Part shown: positions 10,859 through 21,712 of the stretch, in pieces
How the letters are laid out: each line of letters starts with the position of its first letter
How positions within the stretch are numbered: the first letter of the stretch is position 1
Origin: Isoetes taiwanensis
Lineage: Eukaryota > Streptophyta > Lycopodiopsida > Isoetales > Isoetaceae
Direction of reading: 5' to 3'
Length of the DNA: 64,000 nt
NCBI GenBank assembly: GCA_021234155.1
Contig: JAJEKV010000011.1
Location: forward strand, 18,802,677 to 18,866,676
Notes under the pieces: generated by a model
Database searches by the model: none
The model's input: the letters and a program-made list of their open reading frames with translations, nothing else
What the model was told of the DNA's origin: nothing
Position numbers and translations under genes: made by a program

Positions 10859-12217
10859 TTGATGGTGACGAAAGCAGTCTCTTCTGTTTCTTCTTCTCAA
10901 GTGGCCTTCAAGCCCCCGATAGGGACGAAGTCTAATGCCGCTAAAGGGACGCAACGAGGAAAAGATCTGATGAAAGAGAGCTTGGTTCAAGAAGGTATGG
11001 ATATCTCTCATATTGATTTTCCCCAATTACCATCTCGGGGTGTTCCCCCTAATGGTAATAGAGCAGATGTGCCAAGTTCGTCTTTGTCTCCTGTTGGTGC
11101 TCCTGATATTAGAATTCAAAGTGATAGTGCTTCTATCCCCCCAGCTCCCACAGTTGTGGATTCCGCCTCTGCATTACCATGGAGGTCTGGAAATTCAGTG
11201 ACTAGGGTAACCAGGGAACGCTTTAGTGATTGGATTAAGAAAGATTTGTCTTCTGCTATTTCGTCTTCGCGTGTTTCAGGAGCTATTGATTTGATGATTC
11301 ATGAAAATAAAAGAGATATTGGATCCTTATTGGGCGAGCTTCTAGCACGTGAGGCACAGCTTGACTTTTCTTTACCACCAGTGGAGGTGTTCTATGAACC
11401 GGAGGTATGTAGAGACACCCTTAAAGCTTCTGGATATCATGTGGTAGAAATTGATCATGATCTTCATAAGAAGTGTATTGGTAATTTGATGTCATTTGGA
11501 GTTGTGGGCCGTTATACTGGTGTTTATTTGGATGTTAGAAAGCTTGGATACTGGTTAACAGGTCATCTTCGAAGAATTGGACTTCCTGGCTATCGCACAT
11601 TGAAAATGTTAGATAAAAACTTTTTCTTGATTGTTTTTTATTATGCTGCTGTAGCAGATCAGTTGGTGGCACGAGGGGTTGATCCTATGTGGAGTGATTA
11701 TATATTGTACCAGTCTTATTCTCCAGGTTTTAATCCCAACATGCTCAATGCTTTGAAAATGCCTTGCTGGTTCTCAATCTCCAATCTTCCTCCTGACTTG
11801 CTGGTCCCCCAGTTCCTCATTAACATTGCTAATGGTTTGGGCACTCATTTGGCCCATTCCATTGTTGATGGGGCAAAGATCTGTGTGTCACTTCCCCTTG
11901 GTCATGCTTTGCCCGAGTCTGTTGTAATTAAAAGTGGCCCCATGTTTCTTAAGTTTGACTTGAAATTGCTTAATGGTCCTCAGCTTGCCCTATTATTTCC
12001 TCAACTAGCAATGTTTGCAAACTTTCGAGCTAAGAGGGATCATCCTGTTGCTCTTCCCCACATGTCCATACCCTCTACTGCCACTCTTCCTGCTTCTATC
12101 CCCAATACTTCTACACTTTGTGTCTCTCCCTTCTCCTTCTCCATTGTCTTGTGCAAATCCAATAAATGTGGCGACCGGTGTTCCTTCCCTCTTCTTTTTG
12201 ATGATGCTTCTGACTAA
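10859..12217 (+). CDS. LINE ORF1 protein, DUF4283-like nucleic-acid-binding domain
   Basis: A 452-residue intact ORF. The first 130 residues are Ser/Pro-rich and low complexity. Residues about 200-350 match the DUF4283 pattern of plant L1 ORF1 proteins: a FGVVGRYTG strand, GYWLTGHLRRIGLPGYRTL, MLDKNFFLIVFYYAA, and a WSDYILYQSYSPGFNP / PCWFSISNLPPDLL segment. It is thought to bind element RNA in the ribonucleoprotein that primes integration. The last 60 residues, after MFLKFDLKLLNG, are Ser/Pro-rich and I see no CCHC knuckle there. The ORF remains open although ORF2 is badly broken. Confidence 0.8.
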   Translation: MMVTKAVSSVSSSQVAFKPPIGTKSNAAKGTQRGKDLMKESLVQEGMDISHIDFPQLPSRGVPPNGNRADVPSSSLSPVGAPDIRIQSDSASIPPAPTVVDSASALPWRSGNSVTRVTRERFSDWIKKDLSSAISSSRVSGAIDLMIHENKRDIGSLLGELLAREAQLDFSLPPVEVFYEPEVCRDTLKASGYHVVEIDHDLHKKCIGNLMSFGVVGRYTGVYLDVRKLGYWLTGHLRRIGLPGYRTLKMLDKNFFLIVFYYAAVADQLVARGVDPMWSDYILYQSYSPGFNPNMLNALKMPCWFSISNLPPDLLVPQFLINIANGLGTHLAHSIVDGAKICVSLPLGHALPESVVIKSGPMFLKFDLKLLNGPQLALLFPQLAMFANFRAKRDHPVALPHMSIPSTATLPASIPNTSTLCVSPFSFSIVLCKSNKCGDRCSFPLLFDDASD

Positions 12218-12622
12218 ATTGCATTCGATTCAAATAGAACAAGAACGGCAAGAACAAGTTCAAGCGGGGATGGACAAAAGTGAGTTTGAAAAAAGGCTGC
12301 AAGGAACAAATATGCTCACTTTGCTTCATGAGGTTGTCACTTCCACGAAAGAGGCAAATGGGAGGGTTGAGCGGAGCCGAGGCTCTCCCTCACCACTTGA
12401 GTCTCATGGTGAAGCCGCACAAAATATGGGGAGGATAGGCGAGAGAGGAGGCTCTCCTCCCGCCAAGAATTGCAGTGCACAATGGAAGGGTGGAACAGAG
12501 GAGGCTCCCCTTACCACTTTCTAGGACTTGTTGGGCGATCTCCCGAGAAGAATATCATGGGACCGATGTGGTAGACATGCGATATAGTGAGTATGGAAGT
12601 GGAACATCCCAACTTCGGTATT

Positions 12623-15600
12623 ATGAATATTGTGTCATGGAATGTTAGGGGCATTGCTTCTTCCCCAAGAAAAGAAGCGATTGTCCCTTTATTTACCTAA
12701 ATTTCCTATGGATTTTGTTGCCTTCAAGAACACAAGTGTCGAAGAGGTGATGTACACAAGTCGGCTTCCATTCTAGGTCGTGAGTACAATGTTTTGGTGG
12801 TGGCAACCGACTCATCTAAAGCCGGGGTTCTCACCGCTTGGAGGTCTTCTATTGATGTGACATTTACTCGGGCCCGATAAGTTTGGTCATTTGGATTATT
12901 GTTAAATGGCGGGATAAGGGTCGAAATGGGGTATTGTAAATGTTTATGCTCATAATCAACCGGGTCAAAGGGGTTCTTTATGGGCTTCTTTGAGGAGTAA
13001 GGTGCTTAGACTTGGAAGTAATGTTGCTTGGTTTATGGTTGGTGACTTTAATATGGTAGAAGCGGTTGATAGATGTGGTCGGGGATCACAAGTAGTCCAA
13101 GGATTTGAGAGGGAACGATGGCGGCGTTTCTTCTTTGGAGTGTGGATGGGCGAAATTGATGGGGATCAGTCATACACATGGTGTAATGGTTGGACGGGTT
13201 ATGGTAGAGCCTATGCTCGCCATGATCGTGGCTATTATAATGTTATTGTTTCTTGGCTTGGTACTTCCTTTTCACAGACTAATCTATTGGATAGTTCCAT
13301 TTCGATCACAACCCACAATGGTTTTCTTACTGCGGCAAATAATAGAAGGCCCACTAAAACATTTTTCAAGCTCAATACCGGTTACACGAAGAACGAAGAG
13401 TTTAAAACAGTCAGTAAAGATCGTGGTCACGGGCATTAAACTTCATCGAGGGGATGTCGGGGGTTGCGGTTTGCCATGGCGGCGGTCAAATCCTTTGCTA
13501 AGGAATGGGGTCATCGTAAAGTGGTTGAGGCCGGGTCATTTGACAGACCTTATATCAGGAGTTACAAATATCACGAGCTCACATTCCTTCTTCTGGCATT
13601 AGAGAGAAACAGATCTTACAAGAAATTAAAGATATTGAGACTAGCGAAGGTTACTGGAGCGAAGTTGAAGGCTGGTTTGCAATGGTTTAAGTCTGGTGAT
13701 AGGTGTTCTCATTTCTTTTTTAGGGCGGCAAAACGGAGGAGGATGGCTACTTCTATTAACTCTCTCACTCTCCAAGATGGCTCGGAGGTTTCTGATCCGG
13801 TGCACCTAAAGCAGCACCTACATAATCATTTTGCAGTATTCTTTGCTCGACATCGCTTACCATTTCAGGAGGACATGCAATCAGCCGTGTTAACTAAAGT
13901 GCATTCTATTGTTTCAGCAGAAAGCAAATGTTCAATTTTAGAGACAAATATCACTAGAGACGATCTAGGCGCAGCGGCTCACCTATTGGAGAAAGGAAAA
14001 TGTCCAGGTCTTGACGGATTTCCAGTAGAATTTTTTCAAGAATATTGGGAGTGGATTGGAGATGATATATATAATGCATTTTGTGAATTTAGAAGATACA
14101 GAAATTTGGACAAAATTCTTAACACAGGTGCTATTTCCCTCATTCCCAAGTGTAAAGAGCCCAAGACCATTTCGGGATTGGCGTCCTATAACATTGCTTT
14201 CTCGATTATATATAAGATTTTTTTATGAAAGCTCTGGCCGGAGAAGTTGTGTGTTGTTCTTCTTGAGTCAATTTCGTCCCACCCAAACCGGGTTCTTGCC
14301 CGGAAGGTGTATTCTTGATAATGTTGCAGCGACCTATGAAGGTATGTATTGGGCAAGGCTAAAGGCCCATCGTGTTGTGTATCTCAAACTTGACTTTGCC
14401 AAGGCATATGACGATGTGGATTGGGGTTTTTAGAAGTGTTTATTGGCTTTAGGGTTTGGTATCCCATTCACAAGAGATGTCATGAAGTTGCATACTTCAG
14501 CAAGATCTATACTCTTCGGGGAGAGCCCTCTGTTGTCTTTCTGTTGGTAGAGGAGTTCGTCAAGGTTGCCCCTTGGCTCCATTGCTTTTACAATAGTGGC
14601 GGAGGTGCATTCACAATTATTTTCTAGTGTTCTTTGAGGATGATGTGATCGGGGGTCTTCCTATGGAAAATGGCTCTCAAGAAATTATTAATCAAGATGC
14701 GATGATACCTTTCTATTTTTGAAAGCGGATCTTTGATAATCTCCAAAATGCAAAGCTTACGCTTGACACATTTTCCTTAGCCTCCGGAGTTTTGGTCGGT
14801 TGGCAAAAGTGTTACGCTTTGTGGACTCTAGATGATGAAGTCCCACCATGTGTTCTTGCTTACCCACGGAAGGTGTTGCCTCATGGGAAGGCAACCAAGC
14901 TTCTTGGTATCCCATGGTATTCATGTTTCAACCGATGCTTGGGATGTTATAATCGAGGGGTTCTTGGGCGCCTTTTTGGTGGGATACGGCTAAGCTATCT
15001 ATGCCCGAAGGGTAACAGTTGCTAAGCATGTCTTAAGCAACACACATGTCTATATGGCTTCTGCCATTCTTGCTTTCCACTCAAAGTTTCGAGGAGATTG
15101 TGGGTGTTGTTAGAAACTTTATCCGGGGTGGAAATGAAGCGGGGGTAGTGGTGAAGGTTGCATGGTCTAAGTGTATAAAACCTAAGTCTGGGAGGTTTGG
15201 GCATGACATTTTCCATTTGCGAGTAAGGTTATGATCTCAAAATTCATTTGGCGGCTTCTCGTAGGTAAGGATGATTCTCCCGGGTTCACGGCTTATTATT
15301 GCACAGGCTCTTAACTACCAGATCCCTTTTGGTAAAGTCACACTCAAACCTGTTCTTCCATGGAGTTTATTTTATGAGTTGCGGCCTTATCATAATGCTT
15401 CTCCATTCTTAAAGGGATTGTTAGATTCCCGGCACACAGATCAAAACTTTATTTCACATCAGTCCAACCGCTTGTGTATGCGCTTGATCGCACCTTGTTG
15501 GTGGATCCCTCGGTAGACAATCAACCACTTTGCTTTACAATGCACCCATTGACTCAAAGACGTTGGAAAAGTGCTGGAATCTTAACTATTGCAAAGATGG

Positions 15601-16361
15601 TATGACTCGAGCCGATTCTTGACATGGGAGGCTTTTTCGCTAAAGTTTCTATTGGGGCGATGGGATAGAGTTCTTTGGCAAAAAGTTGCTGATTTTCTAC
15701 AGCCTATTCTCGCCACACCAAGAAGATATTTTGGTATGGGTTTGTCATGAAGAAATTAAGGAGTGCAAACTTGTGAACTCTATGTATCGATTGTTGCTTG
15801 ATCTTGATATTCTTCCTCCGCCTAATAAGTGGTCTCTTCAACTTCCTCCTCTTCAATGGCGTAAGGTGTGGTCTTGGCATGGGACAAGCTACTTCATCCT
15901 AAAGTGGCAGTTCTTTGGTGGCAGATTCTTCATAGGTGTCTGCGGGTTAATGTGCTTGTCCATAAGTTTAACCCTCGAATATCAAATCGGTGTCCAAGTA
16001 TGCAAGCGTGGATCGAGACCATTGAGCATTGCTTTTCATGTGTGAACACCTTAGACGGTATGGGACTGGTTGTTTTCCCTTTTCGTGTTTTCACTAACAA
16101 GTCAACAACCGCTTTTGGCAATTTACCCAAGTACCGGACGAGTTACAAGGCCGGGCTTTTCATCTAGCAGCAGGATGGTTGCTTTGGACTATCTGGAAAA
16201 GACGAAGATTGGTTATCTTCAAAGGTCTGGATGTGGCAGATAATCGTGTTCTCCAAGAAGCTCAAGGTTACATTGTAAAGTCGTATCATTGTTCTTCACT
16301 TGCCCCTCGCAAGAGGCGATTGATTTTTGAGGAGTATTTGGATGTGCACTCTTATGCTTAG
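12623..16361 (+). pseudogene. LINE ORF2 (endonuclease, reverse transcriptase, zinc-binding), many frameshifts
   Basis: ORF2 would nick target DNA and copy element RNA. It opens with MNIVSWNVRG, the first catalytic strand of the APE-type endonuclease. MVGDFNMVEAVDR and SYTWCN follow in a later frame (12990-13230). The RT N-terminus is at 13464-14228, with KCPGLDGFPVEFFQEYW and ISLIPKCKEP. FLPGRCILDNV and YLKLDFAKAYDDVDW are at 14290-14430. DDTFLFLKAD near 14702 is the RT catalytic box, in yet another frame. The C-terminal zinc-binding region (HPKVAVLWWQILHRCLRVN) is at 15890-15955, and KRRRLVIF is close to the end. At least eight frame changes or stops make it non-functional as sequenced. Confidence 0.85.
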
Positions 16362-16450
16362 GCAGGTTGCTTCACTCGGTGGGTCTCCGCTTATCCGCTG
16401 AGATTTTATTCCTGTCTCTGCATTTATACTTGTATTTGACTCTTTGATTG

Positions 16451-16487
16451 AATAAAGTCTGACGTCCTTCAACAAAAAAAAAAAAAA
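16451..16487 (+). terminator. LINE polyadenylation signal and poly(A) tail
   Basis: AATAAA at 16451-16456 is followed 17 nt later by an uninterrupted A run at 16474-16487. This marks the 3' end of the L1-type element. Confidence 0.8.
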
Positions 16488-17714
16488 TCTGATATAAGTG
16501 CCTGACAGAGTAAACATAGAACTTTACATTACGGAACGTATAATGGTCCCAAACTTTGAGAATTAGCAGGTCGTGGATGGCATTCTCCACCATGAAATCA
16601 AAAGCTTGGTTCCATTCGGGATTTAGAGTTTTGTATATTATCTGTCACCACATGCAAAATGTCAATCGAGCACTTGTATTGCATATTAAGAGATTCGTAT
16701 CACACACCTTAGTATTCTGCTTTTGGTTGATTTTTTTCACGTTGAGAACTATATAATGATCTAGCTTCCCATTATAATCTACGAGAATAAGGTTTTCTGC
16801 CCATTCTATTTTACTGAAGGAATGCTACAAACAAAATTCATGGGAATATGGAGGAAGAATAATATGATATAGACTTTGTTCTTGGAGATGGCACCATAAC
16901 CTCAGGTGATGATTGGGTATGTTCCTGGATACTTGCTTGACACACTGTTTCTAGGTGTGAGAATAGCTCTTCTCCTTGCTGGCATTTCAGCAACTCTGCA
17001 CACTTGACCAAATGCATTGTACAAAAGTTCTAGATGATATTATAAATGCAACTAGTATAAGAGTTTGTAGCAGACAAACTTCTGGGAAGAATAAGCCAAG
17101 GAATACACCAAACCCTGTCCTTATGTTCTCTAGTACTTTTCCAAATCCTTCACCAATGCTAAATGAGCATCCTATGTCTAGATCTAAGCAAGATGCATAA
17201 ACAAAAAACCTAAAGTAAGTTAGAACGTCATGTACAAAAAGAATCGAGGCATTTAGTTGGAAAATGAATTCACAACCTTTTTTCTTTGATCGTATTGGGT
17301 TCATGAGCATGTTATTTGCAACTCGAGGACCAAGTCATAGAATCTAGAGATTTGTTTATTTGTAATTTCAGCCGAAAATAGAGCCAGATGTAAGGCAAGT
17401 TTGTATATAGATAAAGATCTCTGCCATAAACCCATGCACCATAAAACAGAGCCATGATAAAATCGAACCCAACAGAGCAAAGGTCATTTTTGGGCAACGA
17501 TTTACCCATTCTTGTAAACTTGATTCTATGATACAGGTTTAGCACGGAGGCCCACTAGCATCTTCGCTAATTTAACACAGGCACCATCATGTTCCCTTCT
17601 CAAAATGAAGTCGCAGAGTAGGTCCAATCAACAAGCACAGGCCAGGGATTTCGATCCCATCATTTGCCAGAATAGCCGCCATAGGAAAGACAGAAAAGCC
17701 TCTACAACTAGCTT
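16488..17714. other. Unassigned DNA left of the duplicated unit
   Basis: Only small ORFs are present. The longest (minus, 17310-16987) has hydrophobic stretches but no family I recognise. Position 17714 is the left junction of the tandem 9.4-kb unit; the last bases before it are actagctt. Confidence 0.4.
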
Positions 17715-18239
17715 GCATGAGTTTATGAGAGAAGTTCCAGACAACAATACCAAATTGAGACTAACACATGGATATTCTTTAGAACCATGTATATTTATTT
17801 GAGAAACACACATTTGAGAACAACTACATGAGAAACACCACATTTGAGAACAACTACTTTAAAAACCCACGGTTGGATATTTTGTTAAAAAAAATGTTAT
17901 TATTTAGTAAAAACAATACTTGAAAACAACTACTATCCACGTGGATATTTTGTTAAGCCACATGTTTTAGTAAAAATAACGCTTAAAAACAACCACTATT
18001 TAAAAAAACCACATGTGGATATTCTGTTAAACCACATGTTATTTTTTAGTAAAAACAACACAAAAAAACAACGCATAGAATTTTCTTAAAAGACTGTCAA
18101 TTTTCTATGCGTAGACTTTTTAGACAAAAACTACATGTTGTTTCTATTCGGAACAAAACTATGGGTGGTCTTTAAGTGTTTTTTTTTTTTTTGGCAGAAA
18201 CAACAGCAAAAAACTATACATTGATCAAATTTTGGGGTT

Positions 18240-19610
18240 GTAGTGGATGAGCTTACTGGTAGATGCTACATATTCAAAGTATCAACAACTGGCCCTAGAT
18301 CTGGAGTAGAACTTGTGAACAGAATGCATCCTGGAGGTGACTTGGAGAATGCCTGGATCCATTTTGACCATGTTAAACGAATACCTGGGTGGACATCTTT
18401 GGCTTGCCACGTATATGATCCTAGGTACTCATTTCACTTCACTCATTTTTTGTGATTTATATGATAAAACCATATTTAGTTTTTGTTTATTACTTTCAGT
18501 ATGCGTTGTCTATTGACCATTGCAACATGTGAAATGAAAACTGAAGATACCTCACAAGTAAAGTTTTGGAAGAAGCTAAACAAAGTGATATAGTTAAAGA
18601 CTTCGAAGCCCACACAATTTAAAGGATTCATGGCTGATGAAGCTCAAGCTAATTGGAATACAGTTCGCCTGAGCGTGGATGTAAATTTCATTGGAAGCAG
18701 TGCCTTCAAAGGCATACGAATAAATATATTACACAAGAACATATGTTGGGTTCACATGGACGAAGTGCGAAGGGCTGGATTAAAAGCTGCTGAACTTGGA
18801 CTGAGGCAAAATATTTCAGCCCCGTTTTAGAAAATCAGCCCGCGCAAGATCCAACTTGCGTAGCTGATGCAGCGCTGAATTTTTTTTGTCAGTGCTGACT
18901 CCGTTAGAACTCAGCGCAGGGCCTTCTCTTCTCCATGTGAACCACCCAATAGACAAGAACATCTAACATTATGCAGAGCATGGAGATCAACAACATCTTT
19001 GAATGAAGCTGAGATTGCATATCATAATATTATTACATGGTGGCCAGGAAGAGCCAATCCAGGAGATCTATCTTCATTAGGATCTTGGCTTCCATGGTGG
19101 CATCAAAGGACTAGTAGGTGGGAAAATTTCATGCAAGATGGTGTTGATCTAATTACAGCAGCTCAGGTACCAAACACAAATCTGTCTGAGTCTGTGTACG
19201 CAAGTTGGTTAGCTTCAAGAGGTTATGTTAGTAAGATAAGTTTGTACGATGCTTGTCTACATGACCTCACTGAATCTGTACTGCAAAGTGCAAAGTGTAA
19301 ATCACAAAACAATTTTGTTAGCACAGGTCTTGAACTGGCTACATTGATTCGAAGAATAAGCACTATCACACCTCAATTAGATGTTGAATACTGTATTAGA
19401 AGACCAAATGAAACCTACAAGGTGAGAATCTGCAAATATCCAGAGTGCACATGTGCAGATTTCTTGGCTAGAACAGCAAAATAACAATATACACCATGCA
19501 AACATTTGATGTATATTCTAGCCAAGATATTGAACCATGACCCTAGATTGCATTTAGACGTGATCCAATCTGTGATCACAGAGGATGTCTTGCGCTTAAT
19601 CCTTCGATGA
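18240..19610 (+). pseudogene. SWIM zinc-finger, MULE-transposase-related gene remnant (unit A)
   Basis: The first exon reads DELTGRCYIFKVST, WIHFDHVKRIPGW and CHVYDP, with donor AG|GTACTC at 18425. The next exon starts at 18500 and continues in phase as MRCLLTIATCEMKTEDTSQ, FWKKLNKV and FKGFMADEAQANWNT. The last part (18925-19610) has LCRAWRSTTSLNEAEIAYHN and a SWIM finger, CTCADFLARTAK...CKHLMYIL (CxC...CxH), split by a TAA. Such proteins occur in MULE-type transposases and in genes derived from them. Further stops and frame changes lie at 18595 and near 18830-18920. I see no terminal inverted repeats that would make it a complete element. Confidence 0.65.
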
Positions 19611-21419
19611 TGTCCTCATTAATTCTTTGGACGTCTCTTTGAAATTATTTCTATATGTTAATGTTATCTTCATATTAATTCTTAAGCAAAGCGTGCACTA
19701 AGTCTCATGACATGTTTATTCATTCTCAATTGTGAGGTGCAAAATTATAAATACTACCTATTTTTTTTGGTATTTAACCCTCTTTACCATCTTAAAAAAA
19801 ACCCTCTAAAAAAATCGAGTGTCAATCTTAGTTTGGTCCATCCTAGGCCACTTCAAAGGTACATCAATGGAGCCAGACTCAGAGCTAATTTCAATCGGAT
19901 ATAATGGCGATGCAACAAGCTCGTCCTTGGTGCTTCAACATCTATAATTCATCGCAATGGCTGAAAATTTGAAGATGGTTATACCCCAAAGGTCGTGTGG
20001 TCATGAGGTGAAAAATAAGACCAAAGAACCTCTGGTTAAATGTTCCCCAAATTAGACTAAGTTTTTTAGTGTATTTTTGGTGAATTAAAAATTTGTATTT
20101 TAATATCAAAACCTCAATTATTGGCATTATTGGTTTTGGATTTGACATATTCCTATTGCTATATATTTTCCTAAATATACTTGTTACGTTGATAATTTTT
20201 TGGTCTATCACTACGATACAATGTTATTAATTCTAGGAAGTTTGTGTTTTTGGGTTGCCCCTAGGGGGGCAATCCCTTGTTTATGTGGGTTTTTGGCATA
20301 TTCATGGTATATGCTAGCATATACCTAGAATATACTAAAAACTGCTAAAAAAACCTTGGCAAAGTTGTAAATGCTAGGTCATCCCCATTTGCCGGTAATT
20401 TCTTTGTGCATACCGGCTAACCGGAAGTTTGGATGCTTCCGCCCTTGCATTTCTAATTGATTGTTTACGGTGTGGTCTCCCATTTTGCAAGGCGCTATCT
20501 CTATGTGAAATTTTACTTGGATTCAATGGGCGGTCATTTCTTACGGCATAGGGTTAACTTGGAACAATTTATGGGCTCAATGGATCAAACTTGATTATTT
20601 GGTAAAGGTCGAGGGGATCCGCTCTCGCTTTTGTGTTGCGGACTTTCATTCGGAGTTGGATTTCATATTTAGCACCGAGTGAGTAAACCATTAGGGCTCT
20701 TGCTTTTGCATTGCTTGATTTATCTACATTTTATGAGGAACATATGAGTATTATCCTCTGGTTTCATTTGCGCCATTTAGATCAAGCACCACGAGCATGC
20801 AACATTTTTCGAGATGTAGATTCATTAATCCGGCCTAAGTGCCCGATTCGAACTCAAGAGTACAAAATAGGATATTTTCTGTTTCCATTTTTATATGAAC
20901 AATTCGGATTGGCTTCTTATTTCGGATGACGTTGTGTTGTTCTCAAATCATGCCTTGAGTTGTGGTTTATCCTATCGCGGCGATCATTTCTTCAAAGAAA
21001 GGGATCCGAAGAACGGTAACACATCCTACCGGTTGGAGCCATTTGCATGCTCTCCTTCTTTATTTTTTTGCAAAAAAAAATCGATCCGTTCAAGCCCTAA
21101 AATGCTCCCATTTCTCAGCAGCTCCATCAATTTGGCAATGGACTTCCGGCTCGGCATGGCAAATCCGTGTTTTTCTTCTCATTCTTTCTATGTATTTTTT
21201 TTTGCGTGAAAACAGTACCCCTATCTCGATTCGGCCAGATTCTACAAGGCTTTGGATTATTACTGTTTTACCTTGGTTGTTGGCAACGGCATCGTCGCGG
21301 AAGAGTAGCCTCGAGCAAGCGGCCAAATTTGCTCAAGTAGCAGCTTTTGAATATCCAAGACTCTAAATTTGTTGGTCTTATTCCTTAAAAATTCAACCCT
21401 GTTTCTCTGTTATCAAGAA
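19611..21419. other. Unassigned part of unit A, with a GC-rich palindrome
   Basis: ORFs are short and I recognise no family. At about 20252-20275 there is a near-perfect palindrome, TTGCCCCTAGGGGGGCAA. It is followed by a segment (tgtgggtttttggcatattc) that resembles 24008-24030 in the same orientation. The pair may mark ends of an element spanning about 20.25-24.13 kb. The stretch at 20380-21400 is heavily altered at CAG/CTG sites compared with unit B. Confidence 0.4.
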
Positions 21420-21712
21420 GGTTTCAGATTATTGACTCCTTTATATGAGCTTGGCATATATCAATATGCATCACAAGATGTCGGGACATGCCTAGACAAG
21501 TCTATACAAGGATGTGTGGGGTTGGCTTTGTAGTTGACCTTTCAGCTCAACCAAGCCATAGAACAGTGAGCTTATTTCCGGTTTGTATTGTTTTTACAAT
21601 AACACCGACCTTATGATCTCTTTTGTTGTTTGCGGGTTGATGATGCTCATGAGATGCTTGTGCAAATGGCACATCGTGGAGCAAGACCAATAAGGGTGAT
21701 GGTGTTGTTTAC
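21420..21712 (+). pseudogene. Glutamate synthase (GOGAT) N-terminal fragment, two exons (unit A)
   Basis: GOGAT makes glutamate from glutamine and 2-oxoglutarate in plastids. The fragment covers the start of its glutaminase (Ntn amidotransferase) domain. Exon 1 contains MCGVGFVVDLSAQPSHRT; the Cys of CGVGF is the family's nucleophile. The donor is ACA|GTGAGC at 21566. Exon 2 continues in phase as VDDAHEMLVQMAHRGA, the conserved MLVxMAHRGA block, and then decays. In this unit the acceptor reads TGCGG instead of TGCAG. The rest of the 1500-2000-residue protein is absent, so this is a captured or relict gene piece. Confidence 0.7.

Larger units (their letters stand above)
10650..16487 (+). mobile_element. 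L1-type LINE, near full length, degenerate
   Basis: The order is a GC-richer 5' leader (about 10650-10858), ORF1 (10859-12217), and a heavily frameshifted ORF2 with endonuclease, reverse transcriptase and a C-terminal zinc-binding region. It ends in a short 3' UTR with AATAAA at 16451 and a 14-nt A run at 16474-16487. This is the standard plant L1 plan. The exact 5' end and a target-site duplication were not found. The last bases before the tail are CCTTCAAC, a terminus shared with the LINE and SINE further right. Confidence 0.88.

Noticed and set aside
16474-16502. Target-site duplication for the L1-type LINE at 10.65-16.49 kb
   Set aside because: The bases after the tail (atctgatataag) could not be matched convincingly to any sequence near the presumed 5' end.
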